Of a DNA stretch of 33,476 nt, positions 1-7,922 are shown in pieces; the first letter of the stretch is position 1, and the number at the start of each line of letters is the position of its first letter. The translations under genes and the position numbers were made by a program. The notes beneath the pieces were generated by a model. That model saw only the letters and a program-made list of their open reading frames with translations, ran no database searches and was not told the DNA's origin. The stretch spans positions 1 through 33,476 of the forward strand of contig CALDQY010000136.1 of the NCBI GenBank assembly GCA_937911445.1, written 5' to 3'. The DNA comes from an uncultured Rhodobiaceae bacterium. GTDB lineage: Archaea; Thermoplasmatota; Poseidoniia; Poseidoniales; Poseidoniaceae.

Positions 1-131
1 AACTTGAGATCAGTCGTCTTTCCAAGGGATTGTGGAGGTCCTGCGAGTCGTATGGTCGACTCGGTTTGACTTGCAGCGAGAAAGTCCTTGACGCGAGCAA
101 GGACATCGTCGAGGAACTGCTCCGCCTCCAT
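1..131 (-). CDS. unidentified protein, N-terminal fragment
   Basis: The reading frame opens at an ATG complementary to 129-131 and stays open to the window edge, giving about 43 residues that begin MEAEQFLDDVLARVKDFLAA. The start is helical and acidic; it is followed by a stretch with AGPP and LGKTTD. The LGKT resembles part of a P-loop, but the spacing from the preceding glycine is one residue too long for a standard Walker A, so I do not assign a nucleotide-binding role. No upstream in-frame start is available nearby, which supports this one. It diverges from thiR across 116 bases. Function cannot be assigned from this fragment. Confidence 0.5.
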   Translation of the reverse strand, partial: MEAEQFLDDVLARVKDFLAASQTESTIRLAGPPQSLGKTTDLK

Positions 132-183
132 GATGTTTGGTACGCAAAGCGGTCTTTGAAGATGGTCATTTAATCCTCTTCTC

Positions 184-203
184 AAAATATATGCAAATTG
201 CAT
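184..203 (+). promoter_or_regulatory. probable thiR promoter with operator-like palindrome
   Basis: An AT-rich TATA-like stretch (AAATATATG, about 185-193) runs directly into a perfect 13-base palindrome, ATGCAA-A-TTGCAT, at 191-203. It lies in the intergenic space between the divergent gene at 1-131 and thiR at 248. A dyad overlapping the downstream edge of a TATA box is where an archaeal repressor would block polymerase recruitment. Because the first downstream gene encodes a ThiN-domain HTH regulator, autoregulation is the natural inference. Binding has not been shown. Confidence 0.45.
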
Positions 204-247
204 TTATCTTTACATAGTTTGAATAACTCTCTTGCTTTCGGAAGAAC

Positions 248-1111
248 ATGCTAGGAGAAACCGGAGGCGCATGGCTCACCCGCCTGCACATGCAACTTGC
301 ACGAGAATTACGCGGCCAGGGATGGTCACAAATGAACATCGCATCAATACTGGGTACAACGCAAAGCACCATTTCGAGACAATATCAGAAAGGAATCGTG
401 GACTTGCCTGGTTCTGCAGACGAGCTCACTGTTGATGGATGGGCCAAGGAAATTGCAGGTGGATTGCTGTCTGTTGGCCAGACCGAAGAATTGCTGAGGC
501 AAAGATTCATTGTCGAATTCCAATTCACCGGGAATCAAGTCCTCCGATTTGACAAGACCTTGACTGGATTGGACCTCGAAGTCGATCAAAACGAGCACGC
601 TTTGATTCGCCGGCTCGAGTGGGCCATCGGACGACTTGATGCTCGACTCCTCATGCCTGTCCTCCCGAAGGTTGGAATGAACATCGCAGCATGCCTCAAT
701 TCAGCAACCACTCCAGAAGATGTCGCAGCAGTACCCGGTAAAATCAACGCTGTTGAAGGAGAACTTCGAACCCACGGCAAACCACAGTTTGGGTCCTCAA
801 AGCATCTCGCTGAAATGCTACTCGAAGCCCGCAAAAACGATTCTTCAAAGTCTGCCATCATGAACATACGGCCACCTGGCGACTACGAGGGAACAGACAT
901 CGATGCTGTCCAAGAAGCATGCAATCAACTCGGTTGGGAACTTGCTGACGCAGATCGTTCTGGTCTCGAAGATTCAGGCACAACCATCGATGTCATTCTT
1001 GACATCGGGGATTTTGGATGGGAACCCTCGCTCTACATCGTCGGAACAAGCCCCTTGGATGTCGTCGATCGATGCCATAGACTCATCAACGCACTTGGAG
1101 GGATGGCATGA
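248..1111 (+). CDS. thiR: ThiR-type thiamine regulator (HTH + ThiN domain)
   Basis: This is a transcription factor expected to sense thiamine phosphate and control thiamine genes. The N-terminal part (about residues 8-60) reads as a helix-turn-helix: LARELRGQGWSQMNIASILG followed by TTQSTISRQYQKG. The C-terminal half (about 115-287) matches the ThiN fold in the phrases VPGKINAVEG, GKPQFGSSKHLAEMLLEA and AIMNIRPPGDYEG. In archaea, ThiN fused to an HTH is known as the regulator ThiR, whereas ThiN fused to ThiD is the thiamine-phosphate synthase. Its position directly before thiBPQ fits the regulator role. GGAAG lies just upstream of the ATG at 248. The stop overlaps the next ATG (ATGA at 1108-1111), so it is translationally coupled to thiB. 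The molecular effect (repression on thiamine sufficiency) is inferred from the family. Confidence 0.85.
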   Translation: MLGETGGAWLTRLHMQLARELRGQGWSQMNIASILGTTQSTISRQYQKGIVDLPGSADELTVDGWAKEIAGGLLSVGQTEELLRQRFIVEFQFTGNQVLRFDKTLTGLDLEVDQNEHALIRRLEWAIGRLDARLLMPVLPKVGMNIAACLNSATTPEDVAAVPGKINAVEGELRTHGKPQFGSSKHLAEMLLEARKNDSSKSAIMNIRPPGDYEGTDIDAVQEACNQLGWELADADRSGLEDSGTTIDVILDIGDFGWEPSLYIVGTSPLDVVDRCHRLINALGGMA

Positions 1112-2214
1112 TTCGAACCGGTTTCATCCTGCTCGTCCTTCTACTCGCACCGCTGTCGGGTTGTTTGAGTACACACAGCATCACCGAAGAGTGCGTAATA
1201 ACAAAATCATCAGATGACAAGACACTCACCATTGTTACGTACGACATTATCGCATTGAGTGATGAAGTGCTCCAAGAGTTTACCAATCAGACAGGATACA
1301 GCATCGAGATGATTCGGACAGACGATGCAGGTGGCATCCTTGAGCAACTTCTTCTTACGAAGGAAGCCCCTCAAGCTGATCTCGCCTTGGGCCTTGACAA
1401 CACATACCTACAAACAGCACTAGAGAATTGTCTTCTCGCACCACACTCTGCAACACTGCCGGATCTTGACCCACAAGCCCTCGTCCCGTATGCAGGAAAC
1501 ATGGCTGTACCGTTCGATCAAGGCTACGTATGCCTTAACGTGGACACACAAGCCCTGGAAGAAAACAACGTGTCCTACCCAACCACACTCGAGGAATTGC
1601 TCAACGAGGAGTGGAAAGGTAGAACCGCGTTCCCGAGCCCAACAACCTCCTCACCCGGACGTGCCTTCATGACGGCCACAATCGATTACTTTGAACAACA
1701 ATCTAATATGGATGCAATGGAATGGTGGGAAGCCATAGCAGACAACGACGCCATCTTTACGTCCGGCTGGACTGAAGCGTATGAAACACATTACAGCGGA
1801 GGCTATGGTGTCTGGGGCGAAGGCCACATTGGTGATGCTTGGCTAACAGTTTCCTATTGCCACTCACCTGGCGTCGAAGCCTATTATGGAGGAAATTACA
1901 CCATCTCCAGTGCACTCGACATCGATTATGCATCCTTCCATCAAGTCGAATACGCTGCAAAAGTCAATGGTGGAGGTTCAGAATCCGCAGTTGATGCGTT
2001 CATCGAATTCCTCCTGAGTGAAGAAATCAACATCAACATGCCAGAAAACAATCTCATGTATTCGGTACTGGAAGGCCAAGATCTGCCAGAGACGGATGGA
2101 TACAGGTACCACAGCCCAGTCCCAACTCAACCTTCTGAAATCACAACCGAACGAATCGATGATGAAATGGAGACATGGCTCATGGATTGGCGAAAGGCAA
2201 CCCAAGCTCTCTGA
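1108..2214 (+). CDS. thiB: thiamine ABC transporter, substrate-binding lipoprotein
   Basis: A 368-residue extracytoplasmic solute-binding protein. The N-terminus (MIRTGFILLVLLLAPLSGC) is a signal peptide ending in a lipobox-like LSGC at about residue 19, so it is probably a membrane-anchored lipoprotein. The mature part follows the iron/thiamine-binding protein pattern: LTIVTYDIIALSDEVLQEF near the N-terminus, QADLALGLDNTYL, MAVPFDQGYVCLNVDT, then a TSSPGRAFMTATIDYF segment. It should capture thiamine or its phosphates and pass them to ThiP. The start at 1108 has GGAGGG five bases upstream and overlaps the thiR stop. Gene order thiB-thiP-thiQ matches the bacterial operon. Substrate assignment rests on family resemblance plus the neighbouring ThiN regulator. 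Confidence 0.85.
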   Translation: MIRTGFILLVLLLAPLSGCLSTHSITEECVITKSSDDKTLTIVTYDIIALSDEVLQEFTNQTGYSIEMIRTDDAGGILEQLLLTKEAPQADLALGLDNTYLQTALENCLLAPHSATLPDLDPQALVPYAGNMAVPFDQGYVCLNVDTQALEENNVSYPTTLEELLNEEWKGRTAFPSPTTSSPGRAFMTATIDYFEQQSNMDAMEWWEAIADNDAIFTSGWTEAYETHYSGGYGVWGEGHIGDAWLTVSYCHSPGVEAYYGGNYTISSALDIDYASFHQVEYAAKVNGGGSESAVDAFIEFLLSEEININMPENNLMYSVLEGQDLPETDGYRYHSPVPTQPSEITTERIDDEMETWLMDWRKATQAL

Positions 2215-2223
2215 GTTGACAAC

Positions 2224-3951
2224 ATGAAAGCGGCTGTAGGGCGAGGCGTTCCAGTAGCCTTGTACCTTGCATTGATTCTCATACCGCTCATTCTAGCACT
2301 TGAGAGGTTAATGTTCGTCACAGGCATGAATCCTTTTCAGGCGATTCTTCATCTTGATGAGCACCCCTTTGGCGTGAATGCTGTTGTCTTCACATTCGTG
2401 CAAGCCATTCTTTCAGCTATACTTACCCTCATTCTCGGACTACCCATTGCATGGTGGTTGGGGCGATACGAATGGAAACGTGTAGGCATCATTAGGGCAG
2501 CGTTAACACTGCCATTCGTCACACCAACCGTCGTAGCAGCCATGGGCTTTCTCGCTCTGATCAAAGAAGGAGGTCTGCTGGATTCCTTTGGAATCGATCT
2601 ACGCAATGAGAGTGGAGTAATCGGTTCGTTTTCATCGATGATCGGTGTTGAACACTCTGGCCACATCATTGCACTGCTTCTGGCCCACGCTTGGTTCAAT
2701 CTCGCACTTGTTATTCGATTTGTTGAACCAAAGATTTCGACACTTCCTCCTCGATACGAGGATGCATTTCGTATGCTACCCATAGGCCATGGTCGTTTGA
2801 ACCGCTTGACTCAATTTTGGTGGCCCATGCTCCGAACGTCGATTCTGTCTGCATTTGTATTCACCTTCATTTTCTCATTCACCTCATTTGCCCTTGTGCG
2901 ATGGCTTGCTCCAAACATGTGGACGCTCGAAGCACTCATGGCGGTTGAGGGAGGGGCGGCAGGAATCCCAGGGTATCGTGTCGATGTCAGCGTACTTGTC
3001 CTTGGTGGAGCGACGCTTCAGGGGCTTGTCCTTCTGAGCGCCCTTGCGCTTGCTGGGCGATGGCAGCAAAAACAATCCAATGAAATTGAACTCGTCTCTG
3101 AGAATTTTTCGAGGAAATACATTGGCAAGCCAACGACTGTTCCACGCATCGGTGTCTTTGTTGCCACCGTCTATGCTTTGACACCACTCTTCCTCATGGT
3201 TCTTTCATCTGTTCGGATTCGAAACCGAACTTCGGAATCGTATCGGTGGAGTTTGGATGCATGGGAATACGCGTTCAAAGGCGATCTTACGTACGCTTCA
3301 ATTCCTGAAGCTCTGACAAATTCCTTGGTGTATGCAAGTGGATGTCTCGTCGTGTCCTGTATCCTCGGGTTCTTTGTTGCACAATCCATCCACAGTCTTG
3401 AGCAGAATGGCCAAACTCGATTTGCTCAACTTGTTGACCTTTTGTCCATGCTTCCTCTCGCTCTCTCAGGCGTGATGGTCGGCTTGGGTGTTCTCCTTGG
3501 TATACTGAAAATTTGGCCAGTCCTATTCTCATGGTATGCCTTGCCTATCCTGCCGCATGCTATGCTCACGACACCTTTTGTTGTGCGCATATTGCTTCCT
3601 GCGATGCGTGAAATTGATTCATACTATGATGATACAGGAAAGGTTCTGGGCTACACCACAGTGCAGCGATTCGTCCGAATCAAACTTCCACTTCTGAAGC
3701 CACAAATCGTTGTTGCGGCAGCATTGTCGATGGCCTTCTCACTAGGTGAATTCGGAGCTTCTTGGATACTCTTGCGTTCAGGAGCCTGGGACACATTACC
3801 TGTCTTAGTCGATCAGTTGATGTCCAGACCGAAATACTTCGAACTTGTCGAACCAATTGCCATGGCTACTGCGACCATCCTCATGTGCATGACATTCCTA
3901 TTGTTTGTTATTGCTGAACGATTTCGCAGTCATCAAGGGGGTGGTTTCTGA
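2224..3951 (+). CDS. thiP: thiamine ABC transporter, fused permease
   Basis: This 575-residue membrane protein carries two tandem binding-protein-dependent permease halves in one chain, the usual ThiP/FbpB architecture with about 12 membrane segments. Each half has a cytoplasmic EAA-type loop that contacts the ATPase: around RYEDAFRMLPIGHGRLNRL in the first half and DSYYDDTGKVLGYTTVQRF in the second. Start and spacing: nine bases separate the thiB stop from this ATG. The TGA at 3949-3951 shares its final A with the ATG of thiQ, so the two are coupled. It forms the channel for the substrate delivered by ThiB. Iron(III) permeases have the same layout, so the substrate is called from the operon. 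Confidence 0.87.
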   Translation: MKAAVGRGVPVALYLALILIPLILALERLMFVTGMNPFQAILHLDEHPFGVNAVVFTFVQAILSAILTLILGLPIAWWLGRYEWKRVGIIRAALTLPFVTPTVVAAMGFLALIKEGGLLDSFGIDLRNESGVIGSFSSMIGVEHSGHIIALLLAHAWFNLALVIRFVEPKISTLPPRYEDAFRMLPIGHGRLNRLTQFWWPMLRTSILSAFVFTFIFSFTSFALVRWLAPNMWTLEALMAVEGGAAGIPGYRVDVSVLVLGGATLQGLVLLSALALAGRWQQKQSNEIELVSENFSRKYIGKPTTVPRIGVFVATVYALTPLFLMVLSSVRIRNRTSESYRWSLDAWEYAFKGDLTYASIPEALTNSLVYASGCLVVSCILGFFVAQSIHSLEQNGQTRFAQLVDLLSMLPLALSGVMVGLGVLLGILKIWPVLFSWYALPILPHAMLTTPFVVRILLPAMREIDSYYDDTGKVLGYTTVQRFVRIKLPLLKPQIVVAAALSMAFSLGEFGASWILLRSGAWDTLPVLVDQLMSRPKYFELVEPIAMATATILMCMTFLLFVIAERFRSHQGGGF

Positions 3952-4595
3952 TGTCATTGACCATTAAGCAACTCAACGTCGTAATCGGTCAATACCACAT
4001 CCTTCACAATCTGAATCTTCACCTCAAGTCCGATGAAATTGTCGCTATCCTAGGCCCGAGTGGGTGCGGCAAAACGACTCTGTTACGCACGATTGCTGGA
4101 CTCCAAAAACAACAATTTGGCACTATATTGATGAATAATCAACCCATACAAGACATGTTGTGTGAACACAGAGGCATCGGAATGTTGTTTCAGCGACCCG
4201 TTCTGTTCCCGTTCAAAGACGTGCTCGGTAACATCCTTTTCGCGTACAAGAACAAGAGGCTCTGGAATATGGATGATGTTCACGAAGTGATGGACGAGAT
4301 GGGCCTCATCGGTAAAGAACAACAGAGTATTGAGACATTGTCAGGAGGAGAAGCGCAACGTGTTGTTCTGGCAAGAACGCTCCTTACCGATCCCAAACTT
4401 CTGCTCCTTGACGAGCCACTCTCCGCACTCGATGTGGACCTTCGGCGAAAGATTGCTCATGAGATTCGTGCAGTGCTGAAATCTCGTTCGATTCCAGCCA
4501 TCCACGTCACGCACGACCCTGCTGAAGCAGAAATCATTGGAGATCGGGTCATACATTGGAGAGAATTACAACCAGGTGGCAATGATGAGGAGTAG
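3951..4595 (+). CDS. thiQ: thiamine ABC transporter, ATP-binding protein
   Basis: A 214-residue ABC ATPase that powers ThiP. All core motifs are present: Walker A GPSGCGKTT near residue 35, the Q-loop segment GMLFQRPVLFPF, the signature LSGGEAQRVVLART, Walker B LLLLDEPLSALD, and the switch histidine in HVTHDPAEA. The protein ends soon after the H-loop, so it lacks a C-terminal TOBE extension, as is usual for ThiQ (E. coli ThiQ is of similar length). It starts one base into the thiP stop codon and its own 3' end overlaps the start of the PAP2 gene. All three transporter genes would therefore be translated from one message. Confidence 0.88.
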   Translation: MSLTIKQLNVVIGQYHILHNLNLHLKSDEIVAILGPSGCGKTTLLRTIAGLQKQQFGTILMNNQPIQDMLCEHRGIGMLFQRPVLFPFKDVLGNILFAYKNKRLWNMDDVHEVMDEMGLIGKEQQSIETLSGGEAQRVVLARTLLTDPKLLLLDEPLSALDVDLRRKIAHEIRAVLKSRSIPAIHVTHDPAEAEIIGDRVIHWRELQPGGNDEE

Positions 4596-5337
4596 ATTGT
4601 TTGAGCCTCATCCATGGAAGATGTGGAGGTTTGTGTGGATTCATCGAGAGCAAGGAATTCTACTTCCCTCATTTATTGGAGGATTGTTTCTCCTTGCCAT
4701 CGGAATTCCATATGGAATAACAAACAGAGTTTCTGAATTCATTGGGTGGACGGCATTTGACCCAGAACTCCCTCTTGATTCATCCATACCCTACATCCCG
4801 GTCATGAACATCGCATATTTTTCGTTCTACATCTACTACGTCCTCATTCCGTTGTTGGCACGAACGGAAGTGCAGAGAAAGTGTGCCATCATATTCTCAC
4901 AACGTCTCTTTGTTGTGACATTACCAGTGTTTCTGATGTTTCTCTTACTGCCAGTGGAAGTCGATCTCCGCTCTGAAGTTGAAGGAGAGGATATTTTCAC
5001 GACACTTCTTTCACTCATTCACGGCGTTGATCAACCCTACAATGCTTGGCCAAGTCTCCATGTTGGGCACAGTCTTTGTGTTGTTCTCTCAGTACCACTG
5101 GTGTACAACATGAACAAATTCGCCCATGCAGCGCTTTGGATTGCATGGCTACTGCTCTCAATTTCGACGATGACAACCCAACAGCACTATCTCTTCGACG
5201 TCATTACAGGCATTCTGTTTGCTCTCCTTGCTCACTACAAGTTCATTCGACCGGTCGTTACCAAATGCATCCAAGGCGAATACGATGATGCATTCCAAGA
5301 ACTCTATGCGAACAGCGTCGAAACAACCTCAGGTTGA
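4582..5337 (+). CDS. PAP2-family membrane phosphatase, thi operon member
   Basis: A roughly 251-residue polytopic membrane protein with about six hydrophobic segments. It carries the PAP2/inositolphosphotransferase hallmarks NAWPSLHVGHS and, about 50 residues on, TTQQHYLFDVITG, which supply the paired histidines and the aspartate of the phosphatase site. The usual first KxxxxxxRP motif is not evident, which is common in the Aur1/PAP2_3-like branch. The start at 4582 is chosen because AGGTGG sits four bases upstream; a longer version from 4537 lies inside thiQ and lacks such a site. The gene overlaps thiQ by 14 bases, so expression is coupled to thiamine uptake. Substrates could be thiamine phosphates (from context) or isoprenoid/lipid phosphates (from family); sequence alone does not decide. 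Its last 34 bases overlap the convergent ccdA-like gene. Confidence 0.75.
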   Translation: MMRSRLFEPHPWKMWRFVWIHREQGILLPSFIGGLFLLAIGIPYGITNRVSEFIGWTAFDPELPLDSSIPYIPVMNIAYFSFYIYYVLIPLLARTEVQRKCAIIFSQRLFVVTLPVFLMFLLLPVEVDLRSEVEGEDIFTTLLSLIHGVDQPYNAWPSLHVGHSLCVVLSVPLVYNMNKFAHAALWIAWLLLSISTMTTQQHYLFDVITGILFALLAHYKFIRPVVTKCIQGEYDDAFQELYANSVETTSG

Positions 5338-6767
5338 GTGAGGTAAATGGTCAATCCAACACCCGCCATAATCATCATCCAAGAACCAACCATCTTGATC
5401 ATGCCAGTCATTCGTCTCAAGAAATTGATCATCACTTGACGTCCAAGACCGACGAGTACTGTGACCAAAATCATCAGAATCAACAACCCAAGCATAAGGC
5501 CAGACAATCCTGAGATGGTCGCACTGGTTCCAAGCGTTCCGAGGAAGATAACGAATGGCAACACTGCAGCTGCCGTACAATCGATGGATGCAGCAGCATA
5601 GCCAATACCGTAGAGGTACATGTTTCGACGGGGCGTGAAGGTCTCATCCATTTCTGTTGTTGACCAACGATCGACAAGCTTTTGCACAAACCCAAGAACG
5701 TGAGAAGTAATTCCAAGAAGCATAATGGAACCTAGAATTATGAGCAGCACAGCGATTCCAATCGCAATGTAATGAATCATACCAGATTGAGCAAAGGCTT
5801 CACCCATGGCAAAGGCAATGATACCGATAACGATGAAGAACGTCCACATTCCCAATCCTGCAAGCGTTCCAATAACCCATGATGAAGGCATGGCCGTTTT
5901 TAATTTCCCTTCCTTGATCAAATCGTCTTCTCGTGCACCAAGGCTGAGGTAGTACGAAATGAAACCTGGAAGAACAGGGAAGGCGCAAGGAGAAAAGTAC
6001 ACCAGAATGGAGAGAATCATTCCAAGAACAAATACGGCAACAAACGATGTTGACGGTTCTTCCCATGCTATTCGATCATCCATGGTAAGAGAGACATTCC
6101 CTGTCAGAGCCTTTTCAACCGAGGAATCGAACTCACCCCATCCCCCGATTGGCGTTCCTGTTGCTTGACGTTCGACGATGTAGCCTTCAACATCGATGAC
6201 CATGACAACGGGAATTTGGCCAGTTCCAGCAGTCGTGAACAGTTTCACAGGATCTGTGGTTGAACCATCTTCAAGCACAGCAGACTCTGTTGATCCAAGT
6301 CCGGTCGGATACAGTGGAACGGTGTACTCTCCGCCTGATTCATTGAGATATTCCAATGACTCCTGATACCAAGCACCATATCCAAGGATGTGGAAGCCAA
6401 CACCGTTCTCATCAGCCGTCTGTTTCCATTCATCCATGTATTCCTCAAGATGGGCCTGAACAGCATGACAGTTCGAACAATCGTGTGCCAGCAAATCGAG
6501 AATAATGACATCGCCACGTAGTTCAGATAGGCGAATCTCGCCCCCTGTCGTGTAGCTGTCTTCGATTCCAGTTCGATTCAAACTCTGAACAATAATTTCT
6601 GGAATAGGAGCGGGTTCAGCATCCGACTCAAAGATCTCGTCCATGCTATCAAACAAAGACAAGCCTGCAAAGGCAATGACACCGAAGAGAACGACTGCGA
6701 TACCGAACGCTTTCCACGTCTCAGAACGCTGGAACACACCCCAATCTGCTTGGTCAAGCATCCCCAT
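5304..6767 (-). CDS. thioredoxin-like / CcdA fusion, thiol-disulfide transporter
   Basis: About 487 residues. A first membrane segment (AFGIAVVLFGVIAFAGLSLF) leads to an extracytoplasmic thioredoxin-like domain containing VIILDLLAHDCSNCHAVQAH, with a CSNC redox pair. The second half is a CcdA/DsbD membrane domain: YFSPCAFPVLPGFISYY carries the first conserved cysteine after a proline-flanked turn, and ASIDCTAAAVLPF the second. It should move reducing equivalents across the membrane to extracytoplasmic disulfides or a cytochrome c maturation system. Compared with DsbD it has an N-terminal thioredoxin module and no C-terminal one. An upstream in-frame TTG at 6791 is possible, but the ATG at 6767 is preferred. 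It follows the radical SAM gene after about 40 bases, probably in one operon. Confidence 0.82.
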   Translation of the reverse strand: MGMLDQADWGVFQRSETWKAFGIAVVLFGVIAFAGLSLFDSMDEIFESDAEPAPIPEIIVQSLNRTGIEDSYTTGGEIRLSELRGDVIILDLLAHDCSNCHAVQAHLEEYMDEWKQTADENGVGFHILGYGAWYQESLEYLNESGGEYTVPLYPTGLGSTESAVLEDGSTTDPVKLFTTAGTGQIPVVMVIDVEGYIVERQATGTPIGGWGEFDSSVEKALTGNVSLTMDDRIAWEEPSTSFVAVFVLGMILSILVYFSPCAFPVLPGFISYYLSLGAREDDLIKEGKLKTAMPSSWVIGTLAGLGMWTFFIVIGIIAFAMGEAFAQSGMIHYIAIGIAVLLIILGSIMLLGITSHVLGFVQKLVDRWSTTEMDETFTPRRNMYLYGIGYAAASIDCTAAAVLPFVIFLGTLGTSATISGLSGLMLGLLILMILVTVLVGLGRQVMINFLRRMTGMIKMVGSWMMIMAGVGLTIYLTQPEVVSTLFA

Positions 6768-6806
6768 GATCAGTCCATTCACTGGTTGCAAATGAAACTA
6801 ATGCTG

Positions 6807-7895
6807 CTACATCGATTTTGCATTGAGATGTACCACAGAGACTTCCAAGCGCTCATGTGTTGGGTGAACTTCAACCATCTGTACCGGGACTGAAAGGACT
6901 TCTGCAAGTTCTTCAGCAACACTTAGTGGCATTTCGATACGACGAGTGGTTGCATCGTAACGAAGCCAAGAGGAACTGATGTGCAATGTTTCTTGCAATT
7001 CCATCATATCACCGCGAGCATCCTCGGGCTCTGTTGGTATCGCACCAAATAGAATCGTGTCATCTTCTGAAAGCGTTTCATAGGGCCGAAGTGTAGCTTC
7101 TGCTCGACGTCGGAATCGTGCTCGTAATTGTCCTGCATCCTTGTAGGAAGCCGTACAGAACTTGAGATGAAAGGACTTGTCTTTGGCCGCTTCTTTCAGT
7201 CGAACACCAAGTTCAAACGACCCTTCTGCCGCTGCAGAAAGGCCACTTGAGAGATTGAAACCTCGTACATCCATGTTCTCTTGGTTACCTGTTGTTATTT
7301 CCAACTCGTTCAAATTGAGGAATTGGACAGGGAGTTGATCCAATTGCTCGAGCAGTTCGAACAGAGAATCTTCCTTGTCCGGCTCACAAGGGAGTTCGAT
7401 TCCAACATTGATTCCGGCGACACTCGATGCTTTGATGACCTCTTCGTACTGCTTTGTTGTTCCATCGAGAAGATGGAATCGAAGCTCATCCAAACCCGCA
7501 GTTGCAAGTTTCTCGACCCATTCGAGTTTGAACGGAATCGAGGTGTAGAGGTGAATGTGGTGTTCTTGTCCGAAGGCTTGCTTCAGTTGTTTGATGGCTT
7601 CAACAGACCGTTCTGGATCAAGCATCGGATCTCCACCGGTGATGCCTGTTCCAGTTGCCTTCATGGCATGACCTTCCTCGATGACTTCCTCCCATGTGGA
7701 ACATCTTCGCTCATTCGCGAACATATCAGGAGATTCACGTCGATTCTCTGAGAGTGGACAATAATCGCACCCCCAGTGGCACTTGCCAGTCACAAAGAGG
7801 ACCAACTTTCGTCCTTCTTGGCATTGGACACATCCTTCTGCTTCACCCTCCTCAGGTGGCAGAATCTCCGTGTGCATTGGAAGATGGACGACCAT
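6807..7895 (-). CDS. radical SAM protein, uncharacterised archaeal type
   Basis: A 362-residue radical SAM enzyme. The [4Fe-4S]-binding motif is KCHWGCDYCP (CxxxCxxC, cysteines about 39, 43 and 46), followed by the GITGGDPMLDP glycine motif that contacts SAM and by the barrel strands HIHLYTSIPF and LDELRFHLLDG. A CVQC pair at about residues 22-25, ahead of the cluster motif, may bind metal. The overall form resembles the archaeal proteins related to pyruvate formate-lyase activating enzyme (COG2108-like), which have no agreed reaction. The C-terminal 100 residues form a separate alpha/beta region with an arginine-rich RARFRRRAEA segment. The start at 7895 has a GGGGG ribosome site about 10 bases upstream. 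It lies between pdxT and the ccdA-like gene. Confidence 0.78.
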   Translation of the reverse strand: MVVHLPMHTEILPPEEGEAEGCVQCQEGRKLVLFVTGKCHWGCDYCPLSENRRESPDMFANERRCSTWEEVIEEGHAMKATGTGITGGDPMLDPERSVEAIKQLKQAFGQEHHIHLYTSIPFKLEWVEKLATAGLDELRFHLLDGTTKQYEEVIKASSVAGINVGIELPCEPDKEDSLFELLEQLDQLPVQFLNLNELEITTGNQENMDVRGFNLSSGLSAAAEGSFELGVRLKEAAKDKSFHLKFCTASYKDAGQLRARFRRRAEATLRPYETLSEDDTILFGAIPTEPEDARGDMMELQETLHISSSWLRYDATTRRIEMPLSVAEELAEVLSVPVQMVEVHPTHERLEVSVVHLNAKSM

Positions 7896-7922
7896 GAGCA
7901 GAACCCCCTGTGCACTCCTTGT

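Noticed and set aside
166..247. TPP riboswitch before the thiamine operon
   Set aside because: The leader is too short and I do not see the conserved CUGAGA-type core; a protein regulator is encoded instead.
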